A DNA stretch of 64,000 nucleotides from Aeoliella straminimaris (GCF_024054565.1 NZ_JAMXLR010000038.1:62001-126000); one strand, 5' to 3'. Shown: positions 25,652-34,705, numbered from the stretch's first letter. Numbers and translations are program-made. Notes: generated by a model from the letters alone, not told the origin.

Positions 25652-25706
25652 CGATTCTCTGTTCGTGTCGTTTCTGTACGTTGTGAAAACCTGAGCGCAG
25701 CGGTAG

Positions 25707-26201
25707 CTAGAACTCGTAGTCTTCTAGTATTGATACGCTTACATCGTTCACGCCCGCGGCCGCGCCGGCGTCGATTGAGTCGACCAGCTTCTCATAGACT
25801 GCCTCCTCGTGCGCTCGAATGATGAGTTTGGCGGGCCCTGGGGTTCCGCCCTTGCCTTGCCGCGCATCACGAACCTTAGCCCGCATGTCCAGTGACGACT
25901 GAGCCTTTTGTTGCTCGTCCCACAACGGTGCAGTGATCCAAAATACGTTGTCTGCGTCGATTGCGATGAGGATCGAATCCTTCTCGATATCGTCTACCGG
26001 CTGGGCTGATACTTCCTCGTCGTCTGCTACCGGCGGAATCTTCAACACCTTCTGCAGGGCAAACGCCGCAGTGACCATGAAGAAAATCAGTAGCAGAAAT
26101 GTCACATCCACCATCGGTGTCATGTCCAACTCGTCGTCCGAGCGCGTTTTCGGCGCCGGCGGCGTGAAGTTGTCGGTGGGTTCTACTAGATCAGCGGACA
26201 T
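25707..26201 (-). CDS. ExbD/TolR-family protein, copy 2
   Basis: The 164-aa protein has an N-terminal cytoplasmic stretch, one membrane helix with the proton-carrying Asp (DMTPMVDVTFLLLIFF), and a periplasmic domain ending with YEKLVDSIDAGAAAGV. ExbD/TolR partners ExbB/TolQ in proton-motive-force-driven motors. This copy has an unusual acidic insert (DEEVSAQPVDDIEKD) just after the membrane helix. It lies downstream of a second ExbD, so the complex may hold a heteromeric ExbD dimer. Confidence 0.9.
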   Translation of the reverse strand: MSADLVEPTDNFTPPAPKTRSDDELDMTPMVDVTFLLLIFFMVTAAFALQKVLKIPPVADDEEVSAQPVDDIEKDSILIAIDADNVFWITAPLWDEQQKAQSSLDMRAKVRDARQGKGGTPGPAKLIIRAHEEAVYEKLVDSIDAGAAAGVNDVSVSILEDYEF

Positions 26202-26303
26202 GCGGTCTTCGGTAGGTGAACTGCAACTCGATTATTAGACTGGTGATCCACTTTGGCCGCAGGCGAGTAGGTCCCTGCCCCAAGACCTACTCGCCCGCGA
26301 ACC

Positions 26304-26840
26304 TCAGTTGGAATGTGATTCAAGCACGCCGAGGTAAATATCCACCCCCTCGACTTTCGACACCGCTTTCAAAACGCCGTCGATGTCACGGCAGGCCACG
26401 CCACGATCGGCTTTGATCACGACATCCGTTTTTCCTTCCGCTACGCCGGCCTGTATATGCTGCGCGATTTCATCGCTTCTGGTTTCTGGATCCCGAGACA
26501 ACTCGTTTTGCGAGAACTTTCCATCGCCTCGAAAAACGGGGGCCTGGTCGATGCCACCTTCGCCAACAGAGATAACACTCGAAAATCTTTGGCTCACGGC
26601 ATCGCCGTGCACCGCCTTCGGCAGCTGGATAGCCGTGGTCTCATCGGGCCGTGACGAGACCAGGAAGAAAATTAGCAACAGGAACGTGATATCGATCATC
26701 GGGGTGATGTCCATATCCAGCTCCTCCTCGTCACGTTTCGAACGAGGTGGACGAACAAACTCCTCATCGCCCTCCGCGAGGACGATGGAGCCTTCGTCTC
26801 GTTTCATCACTACCGAATCGAGTTTGTCGTTTAAAGACAT
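26304..26840 (-). CDS. ExbD/TolR-family protein, copy 1
   Basis: The 178-aa protein has the ExbD signature (DMDITPMIDITFLLLIFFLV) with the key Asp in the membrane helix near residue 50, followed by a periplasmic region ending in AVSKVEGVDIYLGV. It lies 46 bases after the ExbB gene, and its sequence differs widely from the second copy, so the pair is old and not a recent duplication. It would form the proton channel with ExbB. Confidence 0.9.
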   Translation of the reverse strand: MSLNDKLDSVVMKRDEGSIVLAEGDEEFVRPPRSKRDEEELDMDITPMIDITFLLLIFFLVSSRPDETTAIQLPKAVHGDAVSQRFSSVISVGEGGIDQAPVFRGDGKFSQNELSRDPETRSDEIAQHIQAGVAEGKTDVVIKADRGVACRDIDGVLKAVSKVEGVDIYLGVLESHSN

Positions 26841-26886
26841 CGTCTGGTGCTATCTATGTGTAAGTGCTAACTCGAAACGGCGGGAA

Positions 26887-27525
26887 CTATTTCGAACGGG
26901 CAAACGCCAACTTCAGCGAGTCGATCAACCTGCCAATCCCAAGTCCCACCAAGTCTTCCATCTTGCGAATTCGAACCACGATGCTGTTGGTTACCAGCAG
27001 CAGTGGAACAGCGATTGCCAAGCCGCAGGCCGTGGTGATCAGGGCGAGCATGATGTTACCAGCCATTGCCGTCGGATCGACGTCGGAACCGCCAGTGGCA
27101 ATGCCACGGAACGCCCCCATCATACCGAGCACCGTACCGAACAGTCCCACCATGGGAGCACTCTTCACCACCGTGGCGACCCAACTCAAGCGATGCTCAA
27201 TATCGGCCAAGACATCTTGCTGGAAACGTTCCCACAAGCGCCGCTGCAGTTTAGTGATGCCGAGTTCCCGATTCTCGATGGCAAAGAGAGCCAACTGCGG
27301 TAACGCTCGACGATCGTCCTCGCACAGCTGCGCAGCGGCCGAATAATTGCCCTGCCCCAATGAAGCGTCGAGCTCGGCCAGAAACTCATCCTGCTCGTCT
27401 TCATCGTCAAAACGAACCTGGCCGACGCGCCGCCAAACCAGCACTGCGCAGAACGCCCCCCACAGCGCCAACAGCCCCAGGGCGACATAAACTACAATTC
27501 CAACTACATTAAACAGGACGTCCAT
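26887..27525 (-). CDS. MotA/TolQ/ExbB proton channel protein
   Basis: The 212-aa protein has an N-terminal membrane helix (residues 3-30), a cytoplasmic loop (DDEDEQDEFLAELDASLGQG) and two C-terminal helices. The family motif APMVGLFGTVLGMMGAF and the pattern MAGNIMLALITTACGLAIAVP are clear. It would build the pentameric channel around the ExbD pair. No TonB-like gene lies in the operon, so the energised partner is unknown. Confidence 0.92.
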   Translation of the reverse strand: MDVLFNVVGIVVYVALGLLALWGAFCAVLVWRRVGQVRFDDEDEQDEFLAELDASLGQGNYSAAAQLCEDDRRALPQLALFAIENRELGITKLQRRLWERFQQDVLADIEHRLSWVATVVKSAPMVGLFGTVLGMMGAFRGIATGGSDVDPTAMAGNIMLALITTACGLAIAVPLLLVTNSIVVRIRKMEDLVGLGIGRLIDSLKLAFARSK

Positions 27526-27547
27526 CGGGTCTCACGAAAGGGCTATG

Positions 27548-28435
27548 CTAAAAATACTTCTGGTCTTCAACGCTGATCACGTACTCACGACCTTCTTTGG
27601 TGATACGGAAGACTGTCCGATCGACGTCCTCCAATGCTTTGACTCCGTTCTTGAACATCATCTTCTCTTCGGCCACGAAGAACTTATTGGCCGTCTCATC
27701 GGGGTAGAACACAAGGATGATGGCACCGGCCTTCATAATGCCCGCCTTGCGCGCCAGTCGAAGCTCGATCTGGCCAAGGACGCCACTGGAAAGCAATCGA
27801 TAACGGTTTGCCTTGTTTTCTGCTTCCGGCGTCCCTTCGCGTGTGGTGGGACTGCCCTGCGCCAGGTTCTTGGCGTAGTAGACCTTGTTGTTTCGTCGAT
27901 CGAGCACGGCCAACTCGCCGCCGAAGAAGTCGATCATCCGGGCATAATCCAGGTCCGAGGCAGGGTCGAAGCGAAGTTCCTGAATGGGCATATTGCCGCC
28001 TTCACCACCGGTGCCATCGTAGTCTTTATGTCCCTTGCCGGTGCCATAACCTGACGCAGCTGCGTCCGATTGGAACACCTCGTTAGAGAGCATGGCAGTC
28101 TTGCTGGTGATGGCGTTAGTCAGCTCTTTCAGCGTGTCTTGCAACTGCGGCGGGACATCGGTAGGGGCATCTTCCAGCCCTGGTGGCTCGATGTCTTCCT
28201 CGTATCCCTTGGGCGGCTCACCCCGCATCTTGGGAATCCGCTGCAACAGAGGCTGCTCCGTTTCAGGACTGAAGCGGCGAAACAAAAACACGATGATCAT
28301 CACGGCCACCGTGGTGCCGATCAAGACCAGCAGCGACACCAGCAAACTCGATACCCGATCGAAGGCGTTAACCTCCAAGCGATACCGATGACCAGTAGCA
28401 CTGGGATGTGCCTGGCGCTGCGGTGCACTGCTCAT
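27548..28435 (-). CDS. single-TM protein of ExbBD operon, paralogue A
   Basis: The 295-aa protein has a short basic cytoplasmic head, one membrane helix (about residues 29-52, LLVSLLVLIGTTVAVMII) and a large periplasmic part. It has no named domain. It shares a full-length pattern with the next upstream gene: AFDRVSSLLVSLL, DLDYARMIDFFGGELAVLDRRNNKVYYAKNL, and an Ile-rich C-terminus. Residues 110-160 are Gly-rich and flexible. The topology (in-out single pass) resembles TolA or TonB partners of ExbBD, so a role as the energy-transducing component is possible. Confidence 0.7.
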   Translation of the reverse strand: MSSAPQRQAHPSATGHRYRLEVNAFDRVSSLLVSLLVLIGTTVAVMIIVFLFRRFSPETEQPLLQRIPKMRGEPPKGYEEDIEPPGLEDAPTDVPPQLQDTLKELTNAITSKTAMLSNEVFQSDAAASGYGTGKGHKDYDGTGGEGGNMPIQELRFDPASDLDYARMIDFFGGELAVLDRRNNKVYYAKNLAQGSPTTREGTPEAENKANRYRLLSSGVLGQIELRLARKAGIMKAGAIILVFYPDETANKFFVAEEKMMFKNGVKALEDVDRTVFRITKEGREYVISVEDQKYF

Positions 28436-28516
28436 TGTCGTCGTCCTTTGCGACCGGGGTAGGTTGACAATCTATCCAGTATATTTAGGCAGGATGGAAT
28501 AACCAGGGGCAAGCGG

Positions 28517-29497
28517 TCATTCCAACATGATGGGTAAAGCTCCGAATTGGGAGGAGGGGCCCTTCGCGGCACAATCGCCAAATTCGGGACTCCCTACACG
28601 ACATTCGGAGGGGCGGTTCCACAGGTAGGTTTGGTGTTCGATCGTGATCTCGAAATTCTGGCCCACTCGGGTAACCCGAAAAACAGTCCGTGCAACGTCC
28701 TCCAATCGATCGTAGCCGTTCTTGCGCAAATGGGCCTGCTCTTTGGCAAGAAACTCGTCGGCCGCCTGCTCGGAATAGAAGACCAGAATGATGGCATCCG
28801 GGCTCATGATGCCCGCCTTTCTGGCCATTCTCACTTCTATCTGCTGCAGAGTCCCGGCCGACAATAGTCGATAGCGAGCTTGCTTGTTCTCAGCGGCAGG
28901 AGTACCTTCGCGGATGGTTGGAGACGACTTGGTCAGGTGCTTCGCATAGTAGATCTTGTTGTTTCGCCGATCGAGCACGGCAAGTTCGCCATCGAAGTAA
29001 TCAATCATGCGGGCGTAGTCGGCATCCGACATGGGGTCGAAGCGCAACTCATGGACCGGCATGTAGGCCTCCGCTGCAACGCAGTGATACGACAATGCAC
29101 TGTTCTGCGTACCTTGAGTACTGTCAGCTACCCGTTCTAACGACTCCGTTGAAAGCAGCGCCGTCCTGGTGCTAATGGCGTCGCTCAGCTGCTTGAGAGT
29201 ATCTTGCAACTGCAGTGGGAGATCGTCAGGCGTTTCTTCCAGTTTTGCCAGCTCGACTTTTTCGGCAACTGCAGAAGGCACTTGGCTCACTGCGGGAGAG
29301 ATGTACACCGCCGTATCGTTTGACGCCGGACTGAATGTGCGAAAAAGAAACATCACAGTCAAACCAGCTACTACTGCACCGACCAGCATCAGCAGAGCAA
29401 CTAACAAGCTCGCAATCCGGTCGAAGGCATTTACCGCCAAGCGATACCGATGGCCAATCGCACAGGAATGTGCCTGATGCCGTGGGGTACTGCTCAT
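28517..29497 (-). CDS. single-TM protein of ExbBD operon, paralogue B
   Basis: The 326-aa protein starts at ATG 29497 (GAGGAAG seven bases upstream); a longer frame to 29527 is unlikely. The layout equals paralogue A: basic head, one membrane helix (about 30-52), then a periplasmic domain with MSDADYARMIDYFDGELAVLDRRNN. It carries an extra 30 residues at the C-terminus. The pair is a tandem duplication that has diverged. No function is known. Confidence 0.7.
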   Translation of the reverse strand: MSSTPRHQAHSCAIGHRYRLAVNAFDRIASLLVALLMLVGAVVAGLTVMFLFRTFSPASNDTAVYISPAVSQVPSAVAEKVELAKLEETPDDLPLQLQDTLKQLSDAISTRTALLSTESLERVADSTQGTQNSALSYHCVAAEAYMPVHELRFDPMSDADYARMIDYFDGELAVLDRRNNKIYYAKHLTKSSPTIREGTPAAENKQARYRLLSAGTLQQIEVRMARKAGIMSPDAIILVFYSEQAADEFLAKEQAHLRKNGYDRLEDVARTVFRVTRVGQNFEITIEHQTYLWNRPSECRVGSPEFGDCAAKGPSSQFGALPIMLE

Positions 29498-29584
29498 CGT
29501 CGACTTCCTCAACAACCGGGAACTCATCTATCGTGTAGCGTTCAAGAACCTGAAAGAGACTACGTGTCGCGAACGGAACTCTAA

Positions 29585-31216
29585 CTATTCAAGAACCACC
29601 GGCACTCCTGGACGGACACCGTGGTACCATTTCACCCACTTATCCACCGCCTCCAATTGTTCTTCGCGGGTGAACTTGTCTTTTAATCCGAAACCCGTGA
29701 ATCGACGACTAATAAATCGCAGGCCGTCGCGGGCTTCGATTGCCAAACGCGGGTCCGGGCTAGCCAGGGCGTAGAGCATGGTAGGCACGTGATCGAAATC
29801 GCCTGTCTGGGCCAGCGCTTTCACGGCCACGATTCGAGCTGCCGGCTGATCCCCACGCACCATTTGCTTGAGCTGCCGGATAGTCTTTTCATCGACTTCG
29901 CCGATAACCAACTCGCTCTTGCCACTGATAACTTGGTCCATGTCCGCAAGCTTGTCTTCGTCGAGATTGTCCAAGAAGCTGGCGATGTTAGCTTTCGATT
30001 GCGATTCCACTAGCTGGCCACCACGAAGCTTCACCTTGCTCAGGTCGCGAGGGATCCCGCGGCCGGCAAGTGCTGCTCCTTCGCCCAAGCTGCCGAGGGC
30101 GGACTCCATGGAGCGAATGAGAAACAGGATCGAAAAGGCCGTATCGCACTCGAAGCCGCAACCGGTTTCCCACGAACCGTCCTGACCTTGCGTGCTCATC
30201 AGGTGCTTCACGCCGTTGTTGTACCACTCCGGCTCGGGATCGTCGGAACCCTCTAGAATCGCCTGCAACGACTTGTAGCGTTCCAGTGCGTAAAGGTAAT
30301 AAGACGTGTAGCGTTCAATCTCTACTTCGTAGTTCTTCTCCATCCAGGCATCGCCGCGTGCCACGGCTTCCAGCAGGTTCTGCCGGTTAATCGTAGAGCC
30401 AGACAGGCGGGGTCGGCTAGAGTCTCGTTCGCTCTTGATCTTCACCAGCGAGGGCAAACCACTTTCTTCTTTGGCCTTGGCTCCTGGCTCGAGGATGCCA
30501 ACCAAGTCAGCACAGATGAGTAGGCTTCCCATTGCGGCCGAGACCATCGAACAGGTAACTTCCGTTTGTTCCTTCAGTTGGCCAGGCGCCCCGACAATCC
30601 CCTGGTACCCCCAGGCGCCGCTGGGATCCTGAGTGTTGATTAGCCAGCGGGCAACTCCGTCAATCGAGCTGGTGCTGATAGGCACGCCCCGCTGGTACGC
30701 CTCCCAGAATCCAAGGCAACCATATTGCGACTGCGAGGTATCGCCAGATGCTCGTCCGTCATAGCCCCAACCACCATGTTGCTTCTGACGTTTCAGCATT
30801 GCTGCCATAAAGAACTGGAGCTCTTTCTGGTGTGCCTTGGCGTCCAGATCGCTGAGGAAGATGATCGCCAGCCCGTTGGAATAGACATCGTCCGCGTGGC
30901 CCTGGGCTGCTGCCACCTGACACGCCTTGAGGGCCTCCTGGACGAGGCGGTGGTCTTTCTGCCCCTCCTTTATAAACACCAAGGCAATCAAGCAGCGCCC
31001 CCCGAGCCGTTGCTCCTGGGTGTTCGCTTCCAGAAACTTCTTGCCCTTATCGACCATCGCCCGCACTTCGGGGCTTTCCTTCGTGTACCCGTGCACCGTG
31101 GGCGCAATCGCACATCCAGCGGCAAGTCCAATTGCCAGAAGGATGATGCGCGATGGCTGGGTGTGAATGGGAGCTTGTGCAGCAGAATGCGTTCTGGGTT
31201 GCCAGTATCCTGACAC
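29585..31216 (-). CDS. prenyltransferase/squalene-cyclase-like repeat protein
   Basis: I set the start at GTG 31216 because a perfect AGGAGG lies seven bases upstream; longer frames reach 31279. The 543-aa protein has a signal-like hydrophobic segment (IILLAIGLAAGCAIAPTVHG), then alpha/alpha-toroid repeats of the squalene oxidase/cyclase kind (RRQKQHGGWGYDGR-type, WLINTQDPSGAWGY, HLMSTQGQDGSWE) and a C-terminal helical region with HEAT-like ARIVAVKALAQTGDFDHVP. A DXDD cyclase motif is not visible, so enzyme activity is doubtful; it may be a peptide- or lipid-binding scaffold. It is the first gene of the operon. Confidence 0.75.
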   Translation of the reverse strand: MSGYWQPRTHSAAQAPIHTQPSRIILLAIGLAAGCAIAPTVHGYTKESPEVRAMVDKGKKFLEANTQEQRLGGRCLIALVFIKEGQKDHRLVQEALKACQVAAAQGHADDVYSNGLAIIFLSDLDAKAHQKELQFFMAAMLKRQKQHGGWGYDGRASGDTSQSQYGCLGFWEAYQRGVPISTSSIDGVARWLINTQDPSGAWGYQGIVGAPGQLKEQTEVTCSMVSAAMGSLLICADLVGILEPGAKAKEESGLPSLVKIKSERDSSRPRLSGSTINRQNLLEAVARGDAWMEKNYEVEIERYTSYYLYALERYKSLQAILEGSDDPEPEWYNNGVKHLMSTQGQDGSWETGCGFECDTAFSILFLIRSMESALGSLGEGAALAGRGIPRDLSKVKLRGGQLVESQSKANIASFLDNLDEDKLADMDQVISGKSELVIGEVDEKTIRQLKQMVRGDQPAARIVAVKALAQTGDFDHVPTMLYALASPDPRLAIEARDGLRFISRRFTGFGLKDKFTREEQLEAVDKWVKWYHGVRPGVPVVLE

Positions 31217-31379
31217 GTGGCGACCTCCTAATCGCATGGTTAGGTGGGGGCGAACGCTTGAGCGGGGAGCTCGAAGCATGGGGGCACGATCCCGGCAAGC
31301 CGGGGATGCCTCGTCGCCGATTCCGGTAGGTGGGGGTGTTCCGAGAGACCTATATACTACCCCCCCGCCACACCAAATG

Positions 31380-32006
31380 TCAACGAATGGAGCTTAAATC
31401 TCCCCCACCGTCCGGAAGTGTCTCAAAGCAGACCTCGGGCAACAAGCCTGCCAAGTGGGGGAAGAAGGCATCGACCAACCCTCCAGCCACGGCTTGATCC
31501 CAGTGGGAGCGTTCGCCAGGAGTCGCTCCGCGGGACTTTAGCAGCAAGAGCCGCCTGGCCCCGAGGCAGATTGCCAATCTCGCGGCGATGGAGTCACTCG
31601 TCACGTGCCAGCCCGTCGGCAACGTCCGACCAGGCAACTCCGGCTCGGTGGAAAGCAGAAAGGCCTCGGAAAAGAACAAGGAAATGCCCGGCTGAGAAGT
31701 ACGCCGACGAAGCTTGTCGTACGACTCGACCGCCGTCCATTCAGGTAACCAACTTCCCACAATCCGGCCAGCGATCTGCATCAACTCAATCGCTCGCCAA
31801 TGGGCGTCGGACTCGTCCAAAGGCGTTGATCCATCGAGTTGCCGGAGCGCATCGACCAACGGTCCCCCGCCAACGAGCAAAACACGATGACCCCCGGGCT
31901 GCATTTGGATTCGAGCATCCAACCAATGCCGAATCGCTGGGACGAAATCGCCGCGGGTGAGCAGGCTTCCGCCTATTTTCGCTACCTCTATCGCCGTATC
32001 CATCAC
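31380..32006 (-). CDS. amino-acid-kinase-fold protein, MfnE-like
   Basis: The 208-aa protein starts at ATG 32006, overlapping the upstream stop by four bases. It has the N-terminal loop AKIGGSLL and the second phosphate loop LVGGGPLVDALRQLD, which are signatures of the amino acid kinase family, and a short C-terminus. In the methanofuran pathway MfnE phosphorylates the aminomethylfuran phosphate intermediate. The close MfnF-like and ATP-grasp neighbours support this reading; the substrate itself is inferred from context. Confidence 0.75.
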   Translation of the reverse strand: MMDTAIEVAKIGGSLLTRGDFVPAIRHWLDARIQMQPGGHRVLLVGGGPLVDALRQLDGSTPLDESDAHWRAIELMQIAGRIVGSWLPEWTAVESYDKLRRRTSQPGISLFFSEAFLLSTEPELPGRTLPTGWHVTSDSIAARLAICLGARRLLLLKSRGATPGERSHWDQAVAGGLVDAFFPHLAGLLPEVCFETLPDGGGDLSSIR

Positions 32007-33004
32007 GACCGCCCCGCCAAACAGGCAACCGCCGCCGCAGCAGCGCAGTGGCTGTGCTGCACCCCATAGTAGGCGGATAGCGATACTACCTTATCAGCGA
32101 CGCCGGCTAGTGAGAGAGCATCACGAGCCAGCGCCTCGCCGCTACCCGACACCACGGCCGGCACGTGCCCCGGAGTCAGACCAATCGCAACTTTGTTGAT
32201 GGCCCGGCTTATCGCCTCCAGTTGGGTCTGCTTGACGTAATGGCTAGCTTCCACGGCGTCCGCAAGAGTGAAGGACTGACGGTCCGCACAAATCTGTCGG
32301 GCTAGTCGATCGACGCAATGCTCGACACTGGTGGAACGGCCGTCAGCCGTTCCACGCGAAGTCTCGCTCACAGTGCCGAGCACGCGGTACACATCCAGCG
32401 TGGTCGCAAACAACTCGGCTGACACGGGACAGATGTGACCGCGGTACGGTAACTCACGAACGATTGCACACAGCGGAGTTCGCTCTGCCCCCGAGTATAC
32501 AAGCTCGCCAGCCAGCAGCCGGTCGGTGTCGGTCGAGGACGTAGTCGCGACAGCGCCTTGGACGACCGGAATGATGTCGCTGGTGGTCGACCCCACGTCG
32601 ACCACCACACCAGTCCCGCCCGGCAGTTGGCGAGCAGCATGGCGAGCCAACGCATGCCAGTTGCTGGCCGCGGCCAACAGGGGGGTCTCCATCACCTGCT
32701 CGGGTTTTCGAAACTCACCATCAATGCAGTACACGGCGAGACGACGCCCCGCATTCGCTTGACTCAGGCATTCGGTAATGTGTCGCACGCCAGCCGACTT
32801 GGTTTCGTAGCAATCTGCCAGTTCTCCAGTCATGGTCGCCGCCAGAAAATCGACCTGCGGAGCGTCTTTGAGCAGTGTCGCGATGGCGTCCGCCAAACGG
32901 TCGGGCTGCCGCCAAAGCTCGAAGGGAGTGCTTTTGGCGAACTGGTCACCATCAGCAACTTTCAGATTCGCTCCGCCGACGTCGATTCCCAGCCACTTCG
33001 TCAT
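32003..33004 (-). CDS. hydantoinase/oxoprolinase family, MfnF-like
   Basis: The 333-aa protein starts at ATG 33004, eight bases after the previous stop; a longer frame to 33049 has no support. It has the actin-like ATPase fold of the hydantoinase A/oxoprolinase family: GIDVGGANLKVADGD at the N-terminus (phosphate 1), VVVDVGSTTSDIIPV in the middle (phosphate 2) and VVSGSGEALA near the end. In H4MPT-linked C1 metabolism, the MfnF family condenses the furan and tyramine moieties of methanofuran. Its position between the ATP-grasp and kinase genes fits this. Confidence 0.8.
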   Translation of the reverse strand: MTKWLGIDVGGANLKVADGDQFAKSTPFELWRQPDRLADAIATLLKDAPQVDFLAATMTGELADCYETKSAGVRHITECLSQANAGRRLAVYCIDGEFRKPEQVMETPLLAAASNWHALARHAARQLPGGTGVVVDVGSTTSDIIPVVQGAVATTSSTDTDRLLAGELVYSGAERTPLCAIVRELPYRGHICPVSAELFATTLDVYRVLGTVSETSRGTADGRSTSVEHCVDRLARQICADRQSFTLADAVEASHYVKQTQLEAISRAINKVAIGLTPGHVPAVVSGSGEALARDALSLAGVADKVVSLSAYYGVQHSHCAAAAAVACLAGRS

Positions 33005-33012
33005 CGCTGCGT

Positions 33013-34026
33013 TCAATCCAGAATGCTTACTTCCCCGGCCGCGTTCCATTTCACGGGTCGAGAGATCTCGGGCGGCGTAACCTGCCCGCCATTCGACACG
33101 GCCAGCACCAGCTCCGCAAGGTTCACGTCATACGCCGCACGCAGGCCTACGTACGAAGTGGTACAACGAGGGTTCACTTCGATTACAAAGTCCTCGGAGC
33201 CATCCTCCGCTTCCCCCAGAACCAGATCGACGCCCACGAGCCCTTGTGTGGGCGGCAAAATGTGCACTGCGGAAAGGGCAAGTTTCGCTGCGCGGGCACG
33301 CAAGTGCTCCTCGAGCGGTAGTGCTCCGCCCTGGTAGGCGAAGTCGTCCGCGCCAGCCAAACACTGCAGACACGGCTCCAGAGCAAGGGTCTGCTCGGCG
33401 CCGCAGATGCACAGCACACTGACTGGCAGCCCCCTGACGCGTTCTTCCAGCCGGTAGGCACCATCACCGCGAGAAAGCTGGTGTCCTTCTTGCACCAACT
33501 CGACTCCAAGTGAACCGCAGCCGTCGATCGGCTTGACTACGGCGGGGTAGCTAACCCCAAGTGGGCAACGTTCACCTGGCATCAGCACCTGCCCCTTCGG
33601 CACAGCAACCTTGGCGGCGAACAACCGCTCGATCGTCGACTGCTTATCGCTGGCTACGGATACGAACTCAGGCGATGGCGAAAGCAGCTTCCCCCCCTGC
33701 TCTGTCACCCGTTTGCCGAGCCCGAGAAGCGTTCCCCTGAACTCAGGAGCGATCAATACCGTTTCGTCCGCCCAGCAAACCAGTTCGTCGAACTTCTGAC
33801 TTCGCTCTTCAGCGGTCCGCGCTCGGTGAGTGACGATACGCTCATCCAGGGCGAGCTGAACGCCATCCGCCACGATCACGTGAACCTGGTATTCTCGGAT
33901 GGACAAGAAGTCTGCAGCCACAGCGGAGAGCATTGCTGCGCCCTCTGCCACTAGAGATTGTGGCGGCTGCTGACCATCCTCCAGGGCTCCGCCACCGCAT
34001 ACCCATTCGTAGACGAAGATGTTCAA
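33013..34026 (-). CDS. ATP-grasp ligase, MfnD-like
   Basis: The 337-aa protein starts at ATG 34026. Residues about 130-310 carry the ATP-grasp elements: YPAVVKPIDGCGSLGVEL (nucleotide loop), RLEERVRGLPVSVLCI, GLVGVDLVLG and VIEVNPRCTTSY (metal-binding end). The N-terminal 60 residues are of the type MNIFVYEWVCGGG, seen in the planctomycete and methylotroph ATP-grasp relatives of tyramine-glutamate ligase. Role: amide-bond formation in cofactor synthesis. The exact acceptor is inferred from the neighbours. Confidence 0.8.
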   Translation of the reverse strand: MNIFVYEWVCGGGALEDGQQPPQSLVAEGAAMLSAVAADFLSIREYQVHVIVADGVQLALDERIVTHRARTAEERSQKFDELVCWADETVLIAPEFRGTLLGLGKRVTEQGGKLLSPSPEFVSVASDKQSTIERLFAAKVAVPKGQVLMPGERCPLGVSYPAVVKPIDGCGSLGVELVQEGHQLSRGDGAYRLEERVRGLPVSVLCICGAEQTLALEPCLQCLAGADDFAYQGGALPLEEHLRARAAKLALSAVHILPPTQGLVGVDLVLGEAEDGSEDFVIEVNPRCTTSYVGLRAAYDVNLAELVLAVSNGGQVTPPEISRPVKWNAAGEVSILD

Positions 34027-34048
34027 GGCGGGCTATGCTGCTGGATGC

Positions 34049-34366
34049 TTAGAAGATACCTAGTTGATCGCGGGCGTCTTCGGTCATGCGATCAGGAGTC
34101 CAGGGTGGCGTCATCACCAGCTTGATCTCCACATCATCCACCCCATCGAGCTTTTCGACAGCAGCCTGAGACTGCGCCATCAACTGCGGGCCTGCGGGGC
34201 ACGCGGGGCTGGTCATCGTCATGTCGACCGCCACATGATTTGCACCGCCCTCTTGCTCCTCTTGTTTGATTTCGTAGATCAATCCAAGATCCACGATGTT
34301 CACGAACAATTCGGGGTCGATCACTTCCTTGAGTGCTTCGCGAATGGTGTCTTCGGCAATGGCCAT
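34049..34366 (-). CDS. sufT: MIP18/DUF59 metal-sulfur assembly factor, SufT-like
   Basis: The 105-aa protein begins with the DUF59 pattern EALKEVIDPELFVNIVDLGLIYEI and contains the conserved MTMTSPACPAGPQL, whose Cys is the putative cluster contact. It ends with LVMTPPWTPDRMTEDAR. DUF59 proteins load Fe-S clusters onto target proteins. It follows sufB, sufC, sufD and a Rieske gene on the same strand, which fixes it as the assembly-factor member of the SUF set. Confidence 0.88.
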   Translation of the reverse strand: MAIAEDTIREALKEVIDPELFVNIVDLGLIYEIKQEEQEGGANHVAVDMTMTSPACPAGPQLMAQSQAAVEKLDGVDDVEIKLVMTPPWTPDRMTEDARDQLGIF

Positions 34367-34384
34367 AATGAACCTTTCGTGTGT

Positions 34385-34705
34385 CTATTGCGAAAGTCGA
34401 ACGAGCACTTGCCCGTCTTCCACTTTCACTTCGTGGGCCACTGTTGCTTTGGTAGCGGGCATCGTCTTCGCCTCGCCAGTCGCCAGATCGAACTTTGCCC
34501 CATGACGCGGACAGGCGATCGTGCACCCTGCCGGATCAATCGCGCCGTCGCTCAACGGCCCACCATCGTGAGTGCACACGTCGTCGAGAGCATAAAAACT
34601 GCCTCCCACGTGCACCACCACGACCAATTGATCATCTACTTCCACCAACTTGCGATCGGGATCGCCAAAGTCGCTCACTGGGGCTACCGGGACAAATTCG
34701 CTCAT
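34385..34705 (-). CDS. Rieske [2Fe-2S] ferredoxin-like protein
   Basis: The 106-aa protein starts at ATG 34705, four bases after the sufD stop. It shows both Rieske cluster boxes: CTHDGGPL (Cys-x-His) and CPRHGAKF (Cys-x2-His). It matches small ferredoxin subunits of ring-hydroxylating systems, and similar proteins accompany SUF genes in several bacteria. It may be a client or an electron donor in cluster assembly. Confidence 0.9.
   Translation of the reverse strand: MSEFVPVAPVSDFGDPDRKLVEVDDQLVVVVHVGGSFYALDDVCTHDGGPLSDGAIDPAGCTIACPRHGAKFDLATGEAKTMPATKATVAHEVKVEDGQVLVRLSQ

Noticed and set aside
31257-31380. Extra gene between the cyclase-like and MfnE-like genes
   Set aside because: The gap is too short and no frame has a ribosome site.
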